Origin: Triatoma infestans
Lineage: Eukaryota > Arthropoda > Insecta > Hemiptera > Reduviidae
Length of the DNA stretch: 64,000 bases
Direction of reading: 5' to 3'
Assembly: GCA_011037195.1 (NCBI GenBank)
Contig: JAAEAF010014743.1
Location: 62,001-126,000 of the forward strand
Positions 24,490 through 37,800 of this stretch are shown here, one piece after another. The notes beneath the pieces are model-generated. The model had not been told where the DNA came from and did no database searches. It worked only from the letters and a program-made list of their open reading frames with translations. The translations under genes and the position numbers were made by a program. Each line of letters starts with the position of its first letter. Position 1 is the stretch's first letter.

Positions 24490-27400
24490 TTTATTTACGG
24501 TATTATACTGAAGAATTTATTTTAATTTTTATACAGCTCATTGGCAGTGCTATTTTATTCCAATTCAATTTGCATTCAGTTTACATTTGATTAACAGCAA
24601 GTTCAATTTGTTTAAACAGAGCTTAGTTTTAATGTCTTATATAATATCTGGACACTGTACTTTTTTAATCATGTAAATTATTGGAAAAGAAATTAACTCA
24701 CAAAATATTTCCTTATTCATCAATCTCAGTCGTTTTTTCAGTTTAGCAGACTTCTTTCTTCTATAAGTAACTCGTCATGTCTTCTCGAATATGAGCATCA
24801 ATGCAAGATTCAAGTAATAAGAGTTGAAACCTCTATTGGTTGTCTCGTACGTTGTAAATCATCTACTTTGCGTTGTTTAACCCACTAGTAGAAAATTCTT
24901 CCAATTTCTCCAAGAAATTCTTACATCTTGCACTGCATTGCTTAAACATTTGGGACTAAATTTCTGATGATTTTCATCCGTTCGGAAACCGAAATTGATG
25001 TCCTGAACGCTTTTCTCCCTAAGTGTAGATTCTTTAATTTACAGTTCTTTTGTCCCTTTACTTACTGGGTGACATTTGTATTGTAGGTTTTAATCACTTA
25101 TGGGCTGAATAACCTTGTTTGTTAATGTGTTATCCTATTTTATTAAAAACCGAAATATTCTTTTTAGTGAGGAATTAATAAAGGTAGTCAATATTATTTA
25201 ATACTTGTGAACATTCTGTATGGATGATTGTCTTTAATATACATTTTTATCTAAATGTCAAAAAAATCTATAATCATTTTCGTTTATTTCTCGAACTCTG
25301 GTTTGTTTTTAATGAATTAATCTTTTACAAATAATTTTATTATTCACTCAAGGAATATACTTCCCGTTTTGGAATTTCCTCGAAGAGAAAAACTATAGGT
25401 GTATAATTGATGTTCAGTTAAAATTCCGGACAAGAGATAAAGAGTTTTTACTATATATACCAGCCGGAGCGAGATAGATGTAAGTAAATTTTGTTAACAG
25501 CTTTTTGTCTGATAGCTAAATATTTTTACCGTTTACTGGTTATTTCATTGAAAAACTTCAGAATTTTAGTTTTGAAGCTGAACAAAATGATTATTTTGGA
25601 AAAGGTTTCTCAAAAGTGAAGTAATAAATCATTCAGAGTATAAAGATTAGCATGTTTTTACTTTCTGCGGACTTCTCAAATTTTGTTGTATATTTATTAT
25701 GACGTAACATTTTTTTATATTGTAAATATTCATTCCTAGATCCAAATATAGAAAGCATGTTTGAGCTAAATATACGATTTCATTCATTAGTGAATTGGTT
25801 TCTGCTGGTTATACCAAATAGCCAGATTATCCATCGTAAATAAATTCTAAAATAGCCAAGTTATATGGTAACTCAAAGTAAAAATGTAGGCAGCAGTTAT
25901 AAAAAGAAAACGGTTTTGCCAATAATCGCGGATTGGCGCGGCGCATACGTTCGATGGTATGTAATGTGCCGATTTATAGAACAATAAACTATCAACGAAT
26001 AGCTGCCGACTTCGATCTTATACTATGGATCGAACTTAATTTGCTTTTATGTATTATTTGAAGTCCGCATAAAGTATTATTGCTTCCAAATTGCTGCAAG
26101 AAATCACTTTAAATGTGAATCACGATATGAACTTATTCAGTATGCATTATTGAATAACAAAATTGTAGGCATACAATTTTTAATGAATAGATTAGATTGT
26201 AATGTGTTTATAAAAATTAAAAAAAAAAATATACTATGGCTATCGTTGAAAACAAAATTATATCTAGGTCACAACCCTTCTCAAAAAAAAAATATTCCGA
26301 ATGTGACGTAGTTTTCATTTTGGTTTAAAATATTAATATTAGTTTTCATATCCTATTGCTAAGAAGTACTTAATTTCTCAGTTTTCTAAAAGTTTTTTAA
26401 AATTAATTTACTAGTTTTATTTCCAAGCTTGATCGTAATGTAAGACAAAAAATAGCGGCAGGATTTGATCTTGTCAGATTTCATCTTTGTTGAAATCTCC
26501 TCTCGGATTGCTTTGGAGTTCGTGTATAATTTTCACCGTATTTTCCTTTTATGGCTATAATATGAAAGAACTTTTTGTAGGATAAACGCCAGTTGTAGAA
26601 CTGAAAATTGAATAAAGTGATAAAAGAAAATATTTCTGGAGGTTCAGCTTTATTGTTAGAATGATTAAAATAAACATCAAGTGTTCAATTTATTATTATA
26701 ATTTTTGTAAAAATTCATTTTGTTTTCTTTCAAGCGATAATGGAAACATGTCCTAAGTTGTTTGTATAGATTTTAGCAGTGACCTTATTGCAAAATATGA
26801 ATATGTACTATATACTTAGCGAAGAAAAATTGAACTGTATGTAAACAAAAATATTTAAAGATATTATATTTATAATGAATGATTTCTTTTTTAATCAGTA
26901 ATGCTTTATTAGGTAGAACAAAACATTATAATATATATAGAAATATATTTCTTGGTCACATGAAAAAAATTATAAATGTAGTGTATAACTTTGTTTCAAA
27001 ATCTTCCCAGATTTATACTAAAGAATTTTTTTTTTTTTTAAAACAGTCAAGTTGGTGATAATGTTCAGAAAAAAAGAAAGAAAGTTTAAATATTTCAAAT
27101 AAGTAAAAGGTTAGATTACCATAAAATTCAGCCTCAACAATGCAAAACAAGATCTACAGTCATGTGTTTAAAACAAAATCCAGTGTATATACTATTAATG
27201 TTACTTGTAGATGTATATAATTTAGCAATGTCAGTTTTGTGAGTGTTTAAATAGGTAATATTCAAATAAATAAGTTCTTTAAATTCAAAACTGCATTGTT
27301 ATAAACCAGCAGTATGGAGAACACATTGCTGTTATCTTATTTTGATTGTAGCATATTTATAATTTTATTTCATTAATTTTTTAAGTTAAATGAAAAATTT

Positions 27401-28889
27401 TTGAAGAGAAATTAAGGAAAAATTTGGAATATTTACCTGTTGTAATATATACTTACATTTATAGAAAAGAAAGAAAATAATTTTAAGAAATGGATTTGAC
27501 TTTATGTAAATTAGTTAAAATTCTGAATATTAGCTTCACCAAGGTATAATTTAATAGTAAGCATAAACAATTTTTTTCTAGTCATTTTAACCGTTGGATT
27601 TTTGTTTGTGTGCGTGTGTTAATATAATATGTTAAAAAACAAAAAATATAAATTCCTTTTTATTTTTTACTCCTTCCAATTTATTTCTTCGTGATCATAG
27701 GCAAATTGCCTAAAGGGTTTTTTAACTTTGGTTTACCAGCTGGTGATGATGTCAGCATTATTTGAGCTACTCAATTCAGACTTATACTATCTCACACAGA
27801 AACCAAAAATTAATCATTTAAAAAATAACCATTGCGGCAACTTCCAATTTCCCCGTTTTTCTTTTGTAATTTTCAATATTCTCCTTTTTTGTTTTTTTTC
27901 CGAAGTTGTTTAGCTCTATTAGCACTTAATGCATAGACGGTTGATAAAAGTGTTATCTTTTTTTAAAAAGCAATACGATCAAAGTTATCAGACAAACAGA
28001 CAATTATTATTTCAAAACAGAAAGTTTATTTTTAATTATTTCCTACGGATCAAATGCTCTTAGTAATATAAAATCATAAATCTAAAGAGTAAGTATGAAG
28101 TGAAAACACAAATCACATATTTTTCGTAAGAACTTAATGTATTGTAGGCCATTCTGAAATACAATCCAAACAGGAAAAAAAATTGTAAAATGAAAACTTA
28201 TAAACTTTCAGATTATATTTATCAAGAAAACTAGAAAAGCAACCTATCTTAAAAGTAGTAAATTTTCCAGAATTTTATATGGAGAAAGTTCTGAATAGTA
28301 ATCTTTCTAGTTGGTTCCAATTTCCAGGTAATTAGTGACTGCTGACATAATGTGTATTTTTTTAAATTAAGGTGAGTCTGAGTCCCTTCAATGATTCCCT
28401 TCGAAGTAAATGCAGATTTTTTTTCCATTTATTTTCTAATTTAAGTACTTTGTGTTAATGTTGTTGCAATAAATTTGATGGAGATATTTCCAAACTAATC
28501 TTTGACAATGCATCTAAAATTATTTCATATTCAATTACCATATAGATTTATTTGGTAGTAGGTGTTCTTTACATAAGATTAACCAATGCTTTGTGGGTAA
28601 GTGCTTCGGCCATATTTTTTCCCTCTAACCCCTATGTATTCTTCCAGTGTTGAAGAAAATGTAACCTTTAATATGAGATCAGGTTATGTGTTTTAGGTTA
28701 TGTTTAAAATAATTTTTAATTTTAGAAATTTATTAATAATAATTTTACTAAAGTAATGAATTTAGATATTTTTTAATTTTATAAAGGTTATTAATTCAAG
28801 TTTCTAGAGCCCTACCATCACAAAGCTATATTTATGAAGTGAGATATAGTGGCAGATCTAATATTATTGGTTTTCTGAATAAATTAAAA
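24490..28889. other. Gene-poor intergenic region
   Basis: About 4.4 kb of AT-rich DNA with homopolymer runs. No conserved coding, tRNA or structured element was recognised. The small open frame at 27728-27913 is explained by chance. The ARMC5 promoter or 5' UTR should lie near its right end. Confidence 0.5.
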
Positions 28890-31800
28890 ATGGATAAGTC
28901 CAGTGAAGATGCGTTATCGAACAATGAACAACTGCCTTCAGAAACAGAAAAGAAGAAAGAAGTGGAAATATATAAAACCAAAGTGCGAGTAGCCGTTAGC
29001 AAGTTGAACAGTTCTTCATCAAAGGAGGTTCTTAAAGCACTCAGCTATATTAGAGTCAGAGTGATAGATAAAAATAATGATGTACAATTACTACAAGAAT
29101 GTGGAGGATTTAAGTATTTATTTAAAGCATTGTCTACTTCTAATAATGACATATTGAATTCTACTCTTAGTATTCTGGGAAACTGTTGTACAAAACTTGT
29201 CATTAGTGAAGAAATTTGTAAAGAGGTATGTAACATTATTATACACTCTATAGCTAGTTTGTTAAAGCCTAAAGATGTCTTAATTTATTGTTGTGTAGAG
29301 TAAATATTTCGTTTTTTCTGTTTGAATAACTAAGCTCAAACTCTATTTGGCCGACTGAAGCAATTTTTAATAAAATAGGATATAACTTTAGCTATCACTA
29401 AAATAATCAGATGCCTCCTGCTTAGTTTCAATCATTTCACATATTTAATTTATCATCTAGTATTTTTTCCCTCATGGTATGCATATTTCTGATGTTCCTG
29501 ACCGGTTTCGGATTTCCATCCATCGTCAGAGTTAAAGTTATCGAGTTCTTGTAGAGAGTTGACTTCAACTTAATGTTTCTGTTTCACACTACAGGGTTGT
29601 TTCTGAAGTCAACAAGTGTAGTGTGTAACAGAAACATTAAGTTGAAGTCAACTCTCTACAAGAACTTGATAACTTTGACGATGGGTGAAAATCTGAAACC
29701 GGTACATCAGGAATATGCATGCGACGACGGATAAAATAATACCAGATATTATCCAGCATTGTGGTCCCTCCACATATTCAACACTCATTTTATCCTTTAT
29801 AAAAAAGGCCTATGAAATTACAGCAGTCTAATTTAATAACCTTCAGCCCGAAGTATATGGTAATATAGTTACTTGTAATATTTGTCACACTTCTTCATGT
29901 CTGTAGGTTTTGATTGTATATGTGCTAATGTTTCCAGATAACAAATAGTGATGTTGCCACTAAATTGTTGAATATATTACGAAAAACCAATGATGCCAAA
30001 GTTCAGAAACGTTTGTGCAGACTTATTGGAAATTTGGCACAATCAAAAATAGTAGTTCAAGATCTACATCGTGCTGCATGGCCAGCAGCATTGATTCTTT
30101 TATTGGATAACACTGAAGACATTGATGTTCAACTTATGGCCATTAGGGCTTTGAGGTGATTTGATTTATACTTAAAAAATAATAATACATTTTTGTTTGC
30201 AATGGTTAGTTTATTGTAACAATGGGATATTTGATTAATTTGGATCTTTTCTGAAGAGCTTCTACTGTTGCGCTGGAGAAGTATTGCTAGTTCATTCCAG
30301 CTCGATTAAATGTACATCTTGTTTTTGTAGATAGTCATAGCGTCACAGTCGTTTTATTGTTTATATGAATTTATCGGCTCAGATAGGTTTGGGAGCACAG
30401 GATTGGTGCATCTTTAATGCTGTAAAAAGTATACAAGAAATAAAATACTACAACAATGAGACCTTAAATTTGCTTTTATAACAGACAAAGATTACTTTAA
30501 TGTTAATTGTAATTTTCCAATAATTTGTTTTTAGATGGATGTGGGAATCAGAGAAATTTCACAGTGATTTATTGAAGGTGGGAACAGTGAAAGCTGTCAG
30601 CTCTTTTCTTGATGCAGAAAATGAACAGGTTTCATTTTGAACATTTTTTAATTTTTAAATTTACTTTTTACATATTTAATTAGTTTGTAAATTAAAATGG
30701 AAGTGTGTTTTATAAGGATATGTTTGTTTTGATAACATTAATTTATCCATTGAATAGAGTTAACGTATATTAAGTGAACAATTTTTTTGCTTTTACTTTC
30801 AGCTCTCAAAATTAGTTTTGAGGTCGTTAATTGTGTTTACACAGCCTTGTACGGATCAAATTGCCTTACAGGTAAATATATACGTTTCAATGAAATATGT
30901 TTCATGTAGGTTTGAAACATTCGCAATACTTTCTCAGGCTGCAATTTTTAAAATCTATTTAACAATTTTTTTTCAACTTTTTAAACATTTGGCTGGTCTC
31001 AGCATTGCATTAAGTGGTGGGAATAATACTTCAGAAATAAAAAGTACCGGAATATGACTATTTGTATGGCAGCGTCTTCATTTAACCACATAACTTGTAC
31101 TTAAATTTAAACCACATTCAAAGATTACCCGGATCCTGTTAAAATCAATCTGTACAGAAAAAAATGTTTGGAATGAAAAAAAAATGATAGATTTATAAAT
31201 GTGCAGATAGCACTTCAAATTTTAAGAAAATCCGTTCGAGCCGTTTTTTAGAATATTTCAAAGAACTGAGAATCTATTGTATAAATTCGATTCAATTTCA
31301 AATTTGATTTCCGATAACATCAAACTTGGGTTTCTAGTAATCCTTAATATTATAGAGGTAAATTATATTGCACTGATACTTTTAAAGGAAAGCTTCATTT
31401 AGAACCCTCTAAACTTTGCTGGAAAAATCATTCAAATAGTTATAAGACTTGAAATATGCAATGTTAAAATAAAATCGTTGGAGCCACTTTCGAGAAAAAC
31501 GCGAAATAAGCATTTATTAAATTGGAATTCATTAAAACCTTGTACCAAAACCCTCGGGCCATAGCTAAACGGAATATGAATTTGGCTGTGATTTTTTTTT
31601 TCCAATTTGTTAAAAACACAGTTTATAAAACACAATACAAAACATGTATTTTCAAAAATTCGACATTTTAAAATGAAAACCCCACTTTCTAAGTAATAAG
31701 AGAAAGTAAATATTTTTACTTAATTAGTACATATATAACTGAAATAAATCTACGTTTCATTCAACTACGACTTCAATCTCTGATTACAGTTAATTGGCAA

Positions 31801-34800
31801 GAAAGGCAATGGGTATGAAATGATTGTATCGAAATTGGGTAAAGCTCATGTTGCAAGTGTACTTGTTTGCAATCTAAGCCAGTGTCCCTTTGCTAGAATT
31901 GAACTAAGTAAAGCTGGCGTAGTGGCGGCCATTATTCGCACTCTTCATAAAAGTGGTGAAGATAATAAACTAGATGCATGTAAGTATTGCACTGTCGATG
32001 TTATGAAAATTCAAAAGCAAAGATTCAGTAGTTTTTTTTAAATTAATATTGAATACGTGTTGAAACACAGATCTGATTACATCATTGTGCTATATGTGCC
32101 GAGAATCAATGATACGAGCTTCGTTGAGATATGCTGAGAATGGATTCAAAACTTTGTTGTCTTTGCTAATGAATCCATGCGCCAAACACTTTCATCCTGA
32201 ATTGTTGTGCGCAATCACACAATTTAATTATGATGAACCCAGTTTAATGGTAAGCTATTTCAGATTTGCGTTGGGGGAGAGGATTCTTAAGCTATATTTA
32301 CCGAGCTTAATAAATAATTATATGATTCACTTCTTTATAAGCACATTAATCTTGATCATTGACCTTACAGTTAATGGTAAAAGGCGGCCTAATTAATGTA
32401 CTACTGACACAACTGAGAGAGCATACCAAAGAGCATGGATCTGTACACACTGAACGGGTAGCACCTAGAGAACGAACACAAGGAGCTGTACCTCCACAGC
32501 CACACAGTCCTCCTGCTCAGTATCAGTTCTCGCCTCCTAGGTCATTGTCGCCGCCCGATTCTCCACCTGCACTTTCCGAAGATTTAGAAACAGCTGGTTT
32601 ATTATTTTCACCAAAATGTGATCCTTCAGATAGTGAGGATTATGTACCGCTTACACCGTCGTCTTCAACATCTTTTTCAAGATTATGTGTTAGTACTTTC
32701 TATTTTAGTGTTCACTATTAATAAAGCGCTTAGTACTGCTAGAATGGTGAAGTATTATAAACTGCTAGGGTCATGTGGAAGTTTGCCAGATCTTTATTAA
32801 AAGATTAAATTATGGACTAGGAATAGGAATAGTCTAGGAATATGAATCTGAAGATTTAAAGAGTTTTGTTCAATCATAATATCTCAAGATTTAGACTTTT
32901 CAATATTACAGCAATTTAATATAGGAAGATGATGTGTATAATAGTGGCTATAAAGCCAAATCCACTGCAACTTAAAGGATTTATTGTGGCTCCTTTAGGT
33001 GGGCAGTGGTTGAACATAGAGCAATGTAGTAGTCTATAAAGTATAGAGGCAAATTTTTCATTTGCCTCTACCTCCACATTGGACGAGGTATTTATTATGG
33101 ATCTTATAAACTTCTTATAACATGGATAATAGGAGTTATTATATTATTCGTAATTATAGGAACCGCCTTCTTAGGTTACGTTCTCCCTTGGACAGTTATC
33201 CTTATGAGGAGCTACAGTCATTATTAATCTCCTATCCGCACATTATGTAGTTGCACAGATTAGTGCGAATTGTATGAGTGTTAGGTCACTGTATGTGATT
33301 CAACGGGAACTACTTACTACTTCGTATTGAAGTAGTAAGCTGATATATTGTTTATCATGCCATTACCATTGTATGCAGCGTTAATTTATTTTATTGTTAT
33401 TGCAGAGCTTTAGTGAAAAGTTGTCTGAAAGTGGATTTACTGGAGTAGACAGTTGTATTCTGGAAACATTATGCCAGTTAACGTACCAGCGAACACCGTT
33501 AAGAGCACTAGGCGCTAGAACAACGGTTGACACACTACTTGAATATATGGTATCACTTCGTTATCCACAGTACAGGCAGAACTTTGTGAAGGCTACAAAA
33601 ACTTTGTCCTCAATCGTAACGTAAGTTTTTCCCATTATATTTAAAGCAGAGTATGTATTAAATTAAATTAACAGATTCTTGTTAATCGTTAATTTAATGC
33701 GGGTTAATTTTGCCAGGCTGTTAGCATACGAGTCAATAACTCACGTTGCCAGAAATAAACGAAAAAAGTAGTTAGAGATAATGGTAACAAAATGTCTGCC
33801 ATAAAGAAAAATTTTTTTGCATTTACTTGCTGAACTCACGTAACTCCTCATAGTAGGCATCTTATGTATTCATTTTTACTTTCTCATATTATGCAGGATA
33901 AATTAGATTGCTATAGGGGATTATTGCACTGCGACCTGAAAGATCTATTGTGCCCCCCGGAGACTTCTCAGTACACTGCCTGCCTCAGAGCAGTGTTCTC
34001 TATGCAGACAACACTGCCCATCATCTGACAGTGAAAAGATAATCTAAGAGCAGCATGCGGGATTCGAACCTTTTCTTTAAAGGGTAGAGTGTATGTAGTT
34101 TAAGTGTATTGTGTACTGTTCTGACGAAGTGCAATAAGTACTGAGCTGTGGTAACCCGTGGGGTCGCTCTTCCCCAAGTAATTGCATGCAACAGACCCCT
34201 GGCGGACATTTTATTACCATAAGAAGGTATTGCGAGCGTATTGTATTTTCACCGAAAGTAATAGAGAATATTCTGTGTGTAACCTGTGAGAAAAATCTTT
34301 GTGTACTCAAATACGAAAAATTGAAGTAATCAAATATCTCATACTTTTAGATACCAAACTTCATGTAACAATAAGATTTTGGTCAAAATCCATCAACGAA
34401 AAGTGCGACTTTCCCGAAAATAGTTCCAACGATATTCTTTTAAATTCATTTACTATACACACCACAAATGCTTATCATTTTTATTTGAAACCTTCTTCCG
34501 GAAAATTGATTTTTTTGGGGACGTTCTGGGGGAACGTTGCGCTTCCTCTTGATTGCAATGCAAGATTCCACCATCTGTATAATATTAAGGAACATAGAAG
34601 CATGGTATAATTTCAAACTTGAAAAAATCTATTAATCAGATGTGTGAGTTTACATAATTGGTTTTGAGTTTCTTGAAATTTTGGAAAAAAACGGTTACAA
34701 CGATTTTCTTGAAACTTGATATGTTAACTGCATAGTTAGAAACGAATCACTTTTTGAAGCATTTGGGGGGGGGGGATTACAGGCTCTGAGGAATTTATGG

Positions 34801-37800
34801 CGTAGATGATTTCACATGTTATTGGAGATGGTTCAGTGTTACTGGCGAGGTCTTCTAGACTACAATGTAATCATCTACCATCATCTTGTCCATTATGATG
34901 GACAACTGAGTAAAAGTTTCAAGCTTAAAGAAAATTTCTCATTTTAGAGAAAGTCTGCAATTTCTCAGTGTTTCACATCAGATTTTTATTATTTTAATTA
35001 TTGCAAACTTTGTTTTCCCCTTAATCTCTTACACAGTAGCTTTTCTGTTTGTAGATGTAAACATTACTTTAATAATCTGCTGGAAGAGGAATGCGTACTG
35101 GCCATAGATAGAGTTCTGTGTCGTCCTCGTCACCCAGATTGTTGGGAATGTTCACGTCTGAGAGATACTGGTAGGTATATACTTCAAGAATTGGCTGGTT
35201 CTGCTCAGTCCGGCTTGGGAGAAGGTGAGATGACCTACAGATTGGCTTCCTCTTCTCAAACTCCACTATCAATCACTACTGCATTGTCTGTGCCGCATGT
35301 GATCAAGTAAGTGACAATGTTTTCCATTTATTATTTGAAATTAAGAACCTAATAAATCTAATTATACGCACATTCTAGGCAACCAAATATGTTAAATAGT
35401 TTACTATTTGGTCATCGAGCCTTACGTTGTTTGCTAGACACTTTGAACACTAGATTAGAAGAGGCTGTACCATCTTTACATAATCTTTTCACTACGTTAG
35501 CTGTTAAAAACCCACAAGTTCCTGAATCGGTATTGTTCATTAATCTTTCAAATAGTAAATATTATTTTGTGTGAACTGAATGAAAGTTTCTTCTTCTGTT
35601 TTTTCAACAGGTATGCACTTCTTGTGAAGTATCATCAGTGCGTCATGAAACTAATGTAACATTTGTAACGGATGATGGCTTTCGCGTTGGTGCCAATAGA
35701 CAATCATTAGAACATGCTTGTCCTGTTTTTGAGGCTATGTTTAGGGGTGGTTTCATGGAGTCTAATCAAAGTCAGGTAGCGATTTTTATATATTATATCG
35801 AACATTTATTTTGTTTTTAACGTTCTGTCAACATCTTTTAACTTTTAAATGTTTAAGGTGCATTTATCTGAGATAACAGCTGATTGCCTACAATATTTGA
35901 CAAGATTGACTACGTCTGGGGAATTTTGTTCTTGTCTATTGCCAAATGATATAAATACTCTACTAGAAATGGTTCATCAAACAGATAGGTAGGTATGTCA
36001 AATCCTTAAATATACTGCCTTCTTTCTGTTAGAAAAGTGGCTAGCATTTCTTCAGGGATATTAACAAATTAACAGAAGTAGTTGGTTTAGCCGGTTCTAG
36101 TACAGAAAAGTGCTCCCCCACCCCTCTTCCACCCAACCTCCCTGACCATCTTCTACCACCCCCTTTACCATCACTCACTCTCCCCCTGCCCATCTTCCAG
36201 TTACTCCCTCTCTTGTCACAGACCGGATGTTTCTTATACTCCCATTCTGTATACTTGTTCAGTTGGACGAGCTACTCCACTAACCCCCTCTCCTGGTCAC
36301 TCTTCCCCTCCTTGACCACGGTCCGGATGTTTCCTGTATACTTGGCCAGTTGGACGAGCTCTTCCACTCATTCCCCTCTCAATGCATACTATACTGGGGC
36401 CGAAAGTATATCCCCCCACTACTCGACTTGAACGATCTTTTCTACACTTATCATAATCATTTCTCCCCTTTCGTTTTAATCAATCCTTATACCGCGTCTC
36501 ATCTTTCCCTTGTGTGGTAAGAAGGTGTTCTATGTCCAAGATTCATTGACTTTTGGCGATCAGGTCTGTGTATGTTTTTCATTGCAACATATGTGTGTGT
36601 GTGTATAAGTCTTAAAGGTGTGCTATGTCCCGGATTCATTGACCTCTAGCGAAAAAGTTAAATGCTTTGTTAAATGCATGTTTTCAAAGCAACATTGTGT
36701 GTCTTGATTAAAACATAAAGAAGAGACTCAACGCCTCCTTCTTCTATACCGCCTCCTTGTTTAAGAGAAATCTATTTCTATCGATCAAGTATGTTGATAG
36801 TATATTGATTTATGAGTGAGTTACTTGTGTAAGTTTTTTTGGTAAACACATTAGATCTGTTATCTAACGCAATGTACGACGAATTAGGTACGAATAACTT
36901 CTGTCGAAAGACAAACAAATTAAATACAGAAAGGAAAAAAGCTTAGTGTTTAACCTAGAGAACTATTAATGTTTTATCTCAATTTATGTACTAAATTCCC
37001 CATATTCATAAACGCTTTTTTAATTTAAGACGCATACATAATTCCCTCAATGCTTGCAAAGTAGAGATGTAAGTTTGCTGTTAAAAATCTAAAAGTCAAA
37101 AGTGCGTACCTTACAGATTAATGGGTAATTAATAAAAAAAAAGCTTAGAATTTAACCTAGAGTACTAGCAGTTTTTTTTGGCGCTACAACCCGGTAGCGC
37201 GGGTCTTGATCTCCGCCAACAAACTTCGCCATCCGTCTCTGTCTTGCGCTGCCATTCTCCAGCTACGCACTCCAAGCAGGGTTCGTGCATAATTGATTGA
37301 CGCCATCCAGCCAACGTAATTTCGGCCTTCCTTTCCTGCGTGTTGCATAAACACGTTCATCTAGCACGCTACGAGGAGCTTGGCTAGGGTCCATCCTGGC
37401 AATATGTCCAGCCCAACGCAGTCTATCCAATTTGATGAGTCTCACTATGTCTGCCTCTTTACAGATGGCTTTCAATTCATCAATTTGTCCTTCGCCTCCA
37501 TGTCTGACTATCTAATTTGGCTCCATAAATTTGGAAGGATCTTTCTTTCGAAAATGCAAAGTTGATTTCATCCGTCTTCCTCAATGTCCAACATTCTGAG
37601 GCATATGTTAGGACCGGGTGTACAATTGTTTTGTAGATAATCGTCTTCGTAGATCTAGACAGCTTTCGACTTTAAAGGTACCTGTGCAGTCTATAATAGC
37701 ATTTGTTGGCAAGCAGGATTCTACGCTTTATTTTCTCCTGCACACGTTTTCGGCATTTATTTGAGTGCCGAGGTATATAAAATCCCTTACCCACTCAAAA

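Noticed and set aside
27728..27913. Small open frame in the gene-poor region
   Set aside because: Low-complexity, AT-driven and with no conserved features.
34055..34072. A tRNA gene
   Set aside because: Only a B-box-like sequence is present. There is no cloverleaf, A box or anticodon arm, and the same body recurs as an interspersed repeat.
36935..37185. Repeated GCTTAG..TTTAACCTAGAG at 36940 and 37142 as a retroelement target duplication
   Set aside because: The two copies do not flank either end of the element in a consistent way. They are imperfect and may be a local duplication.
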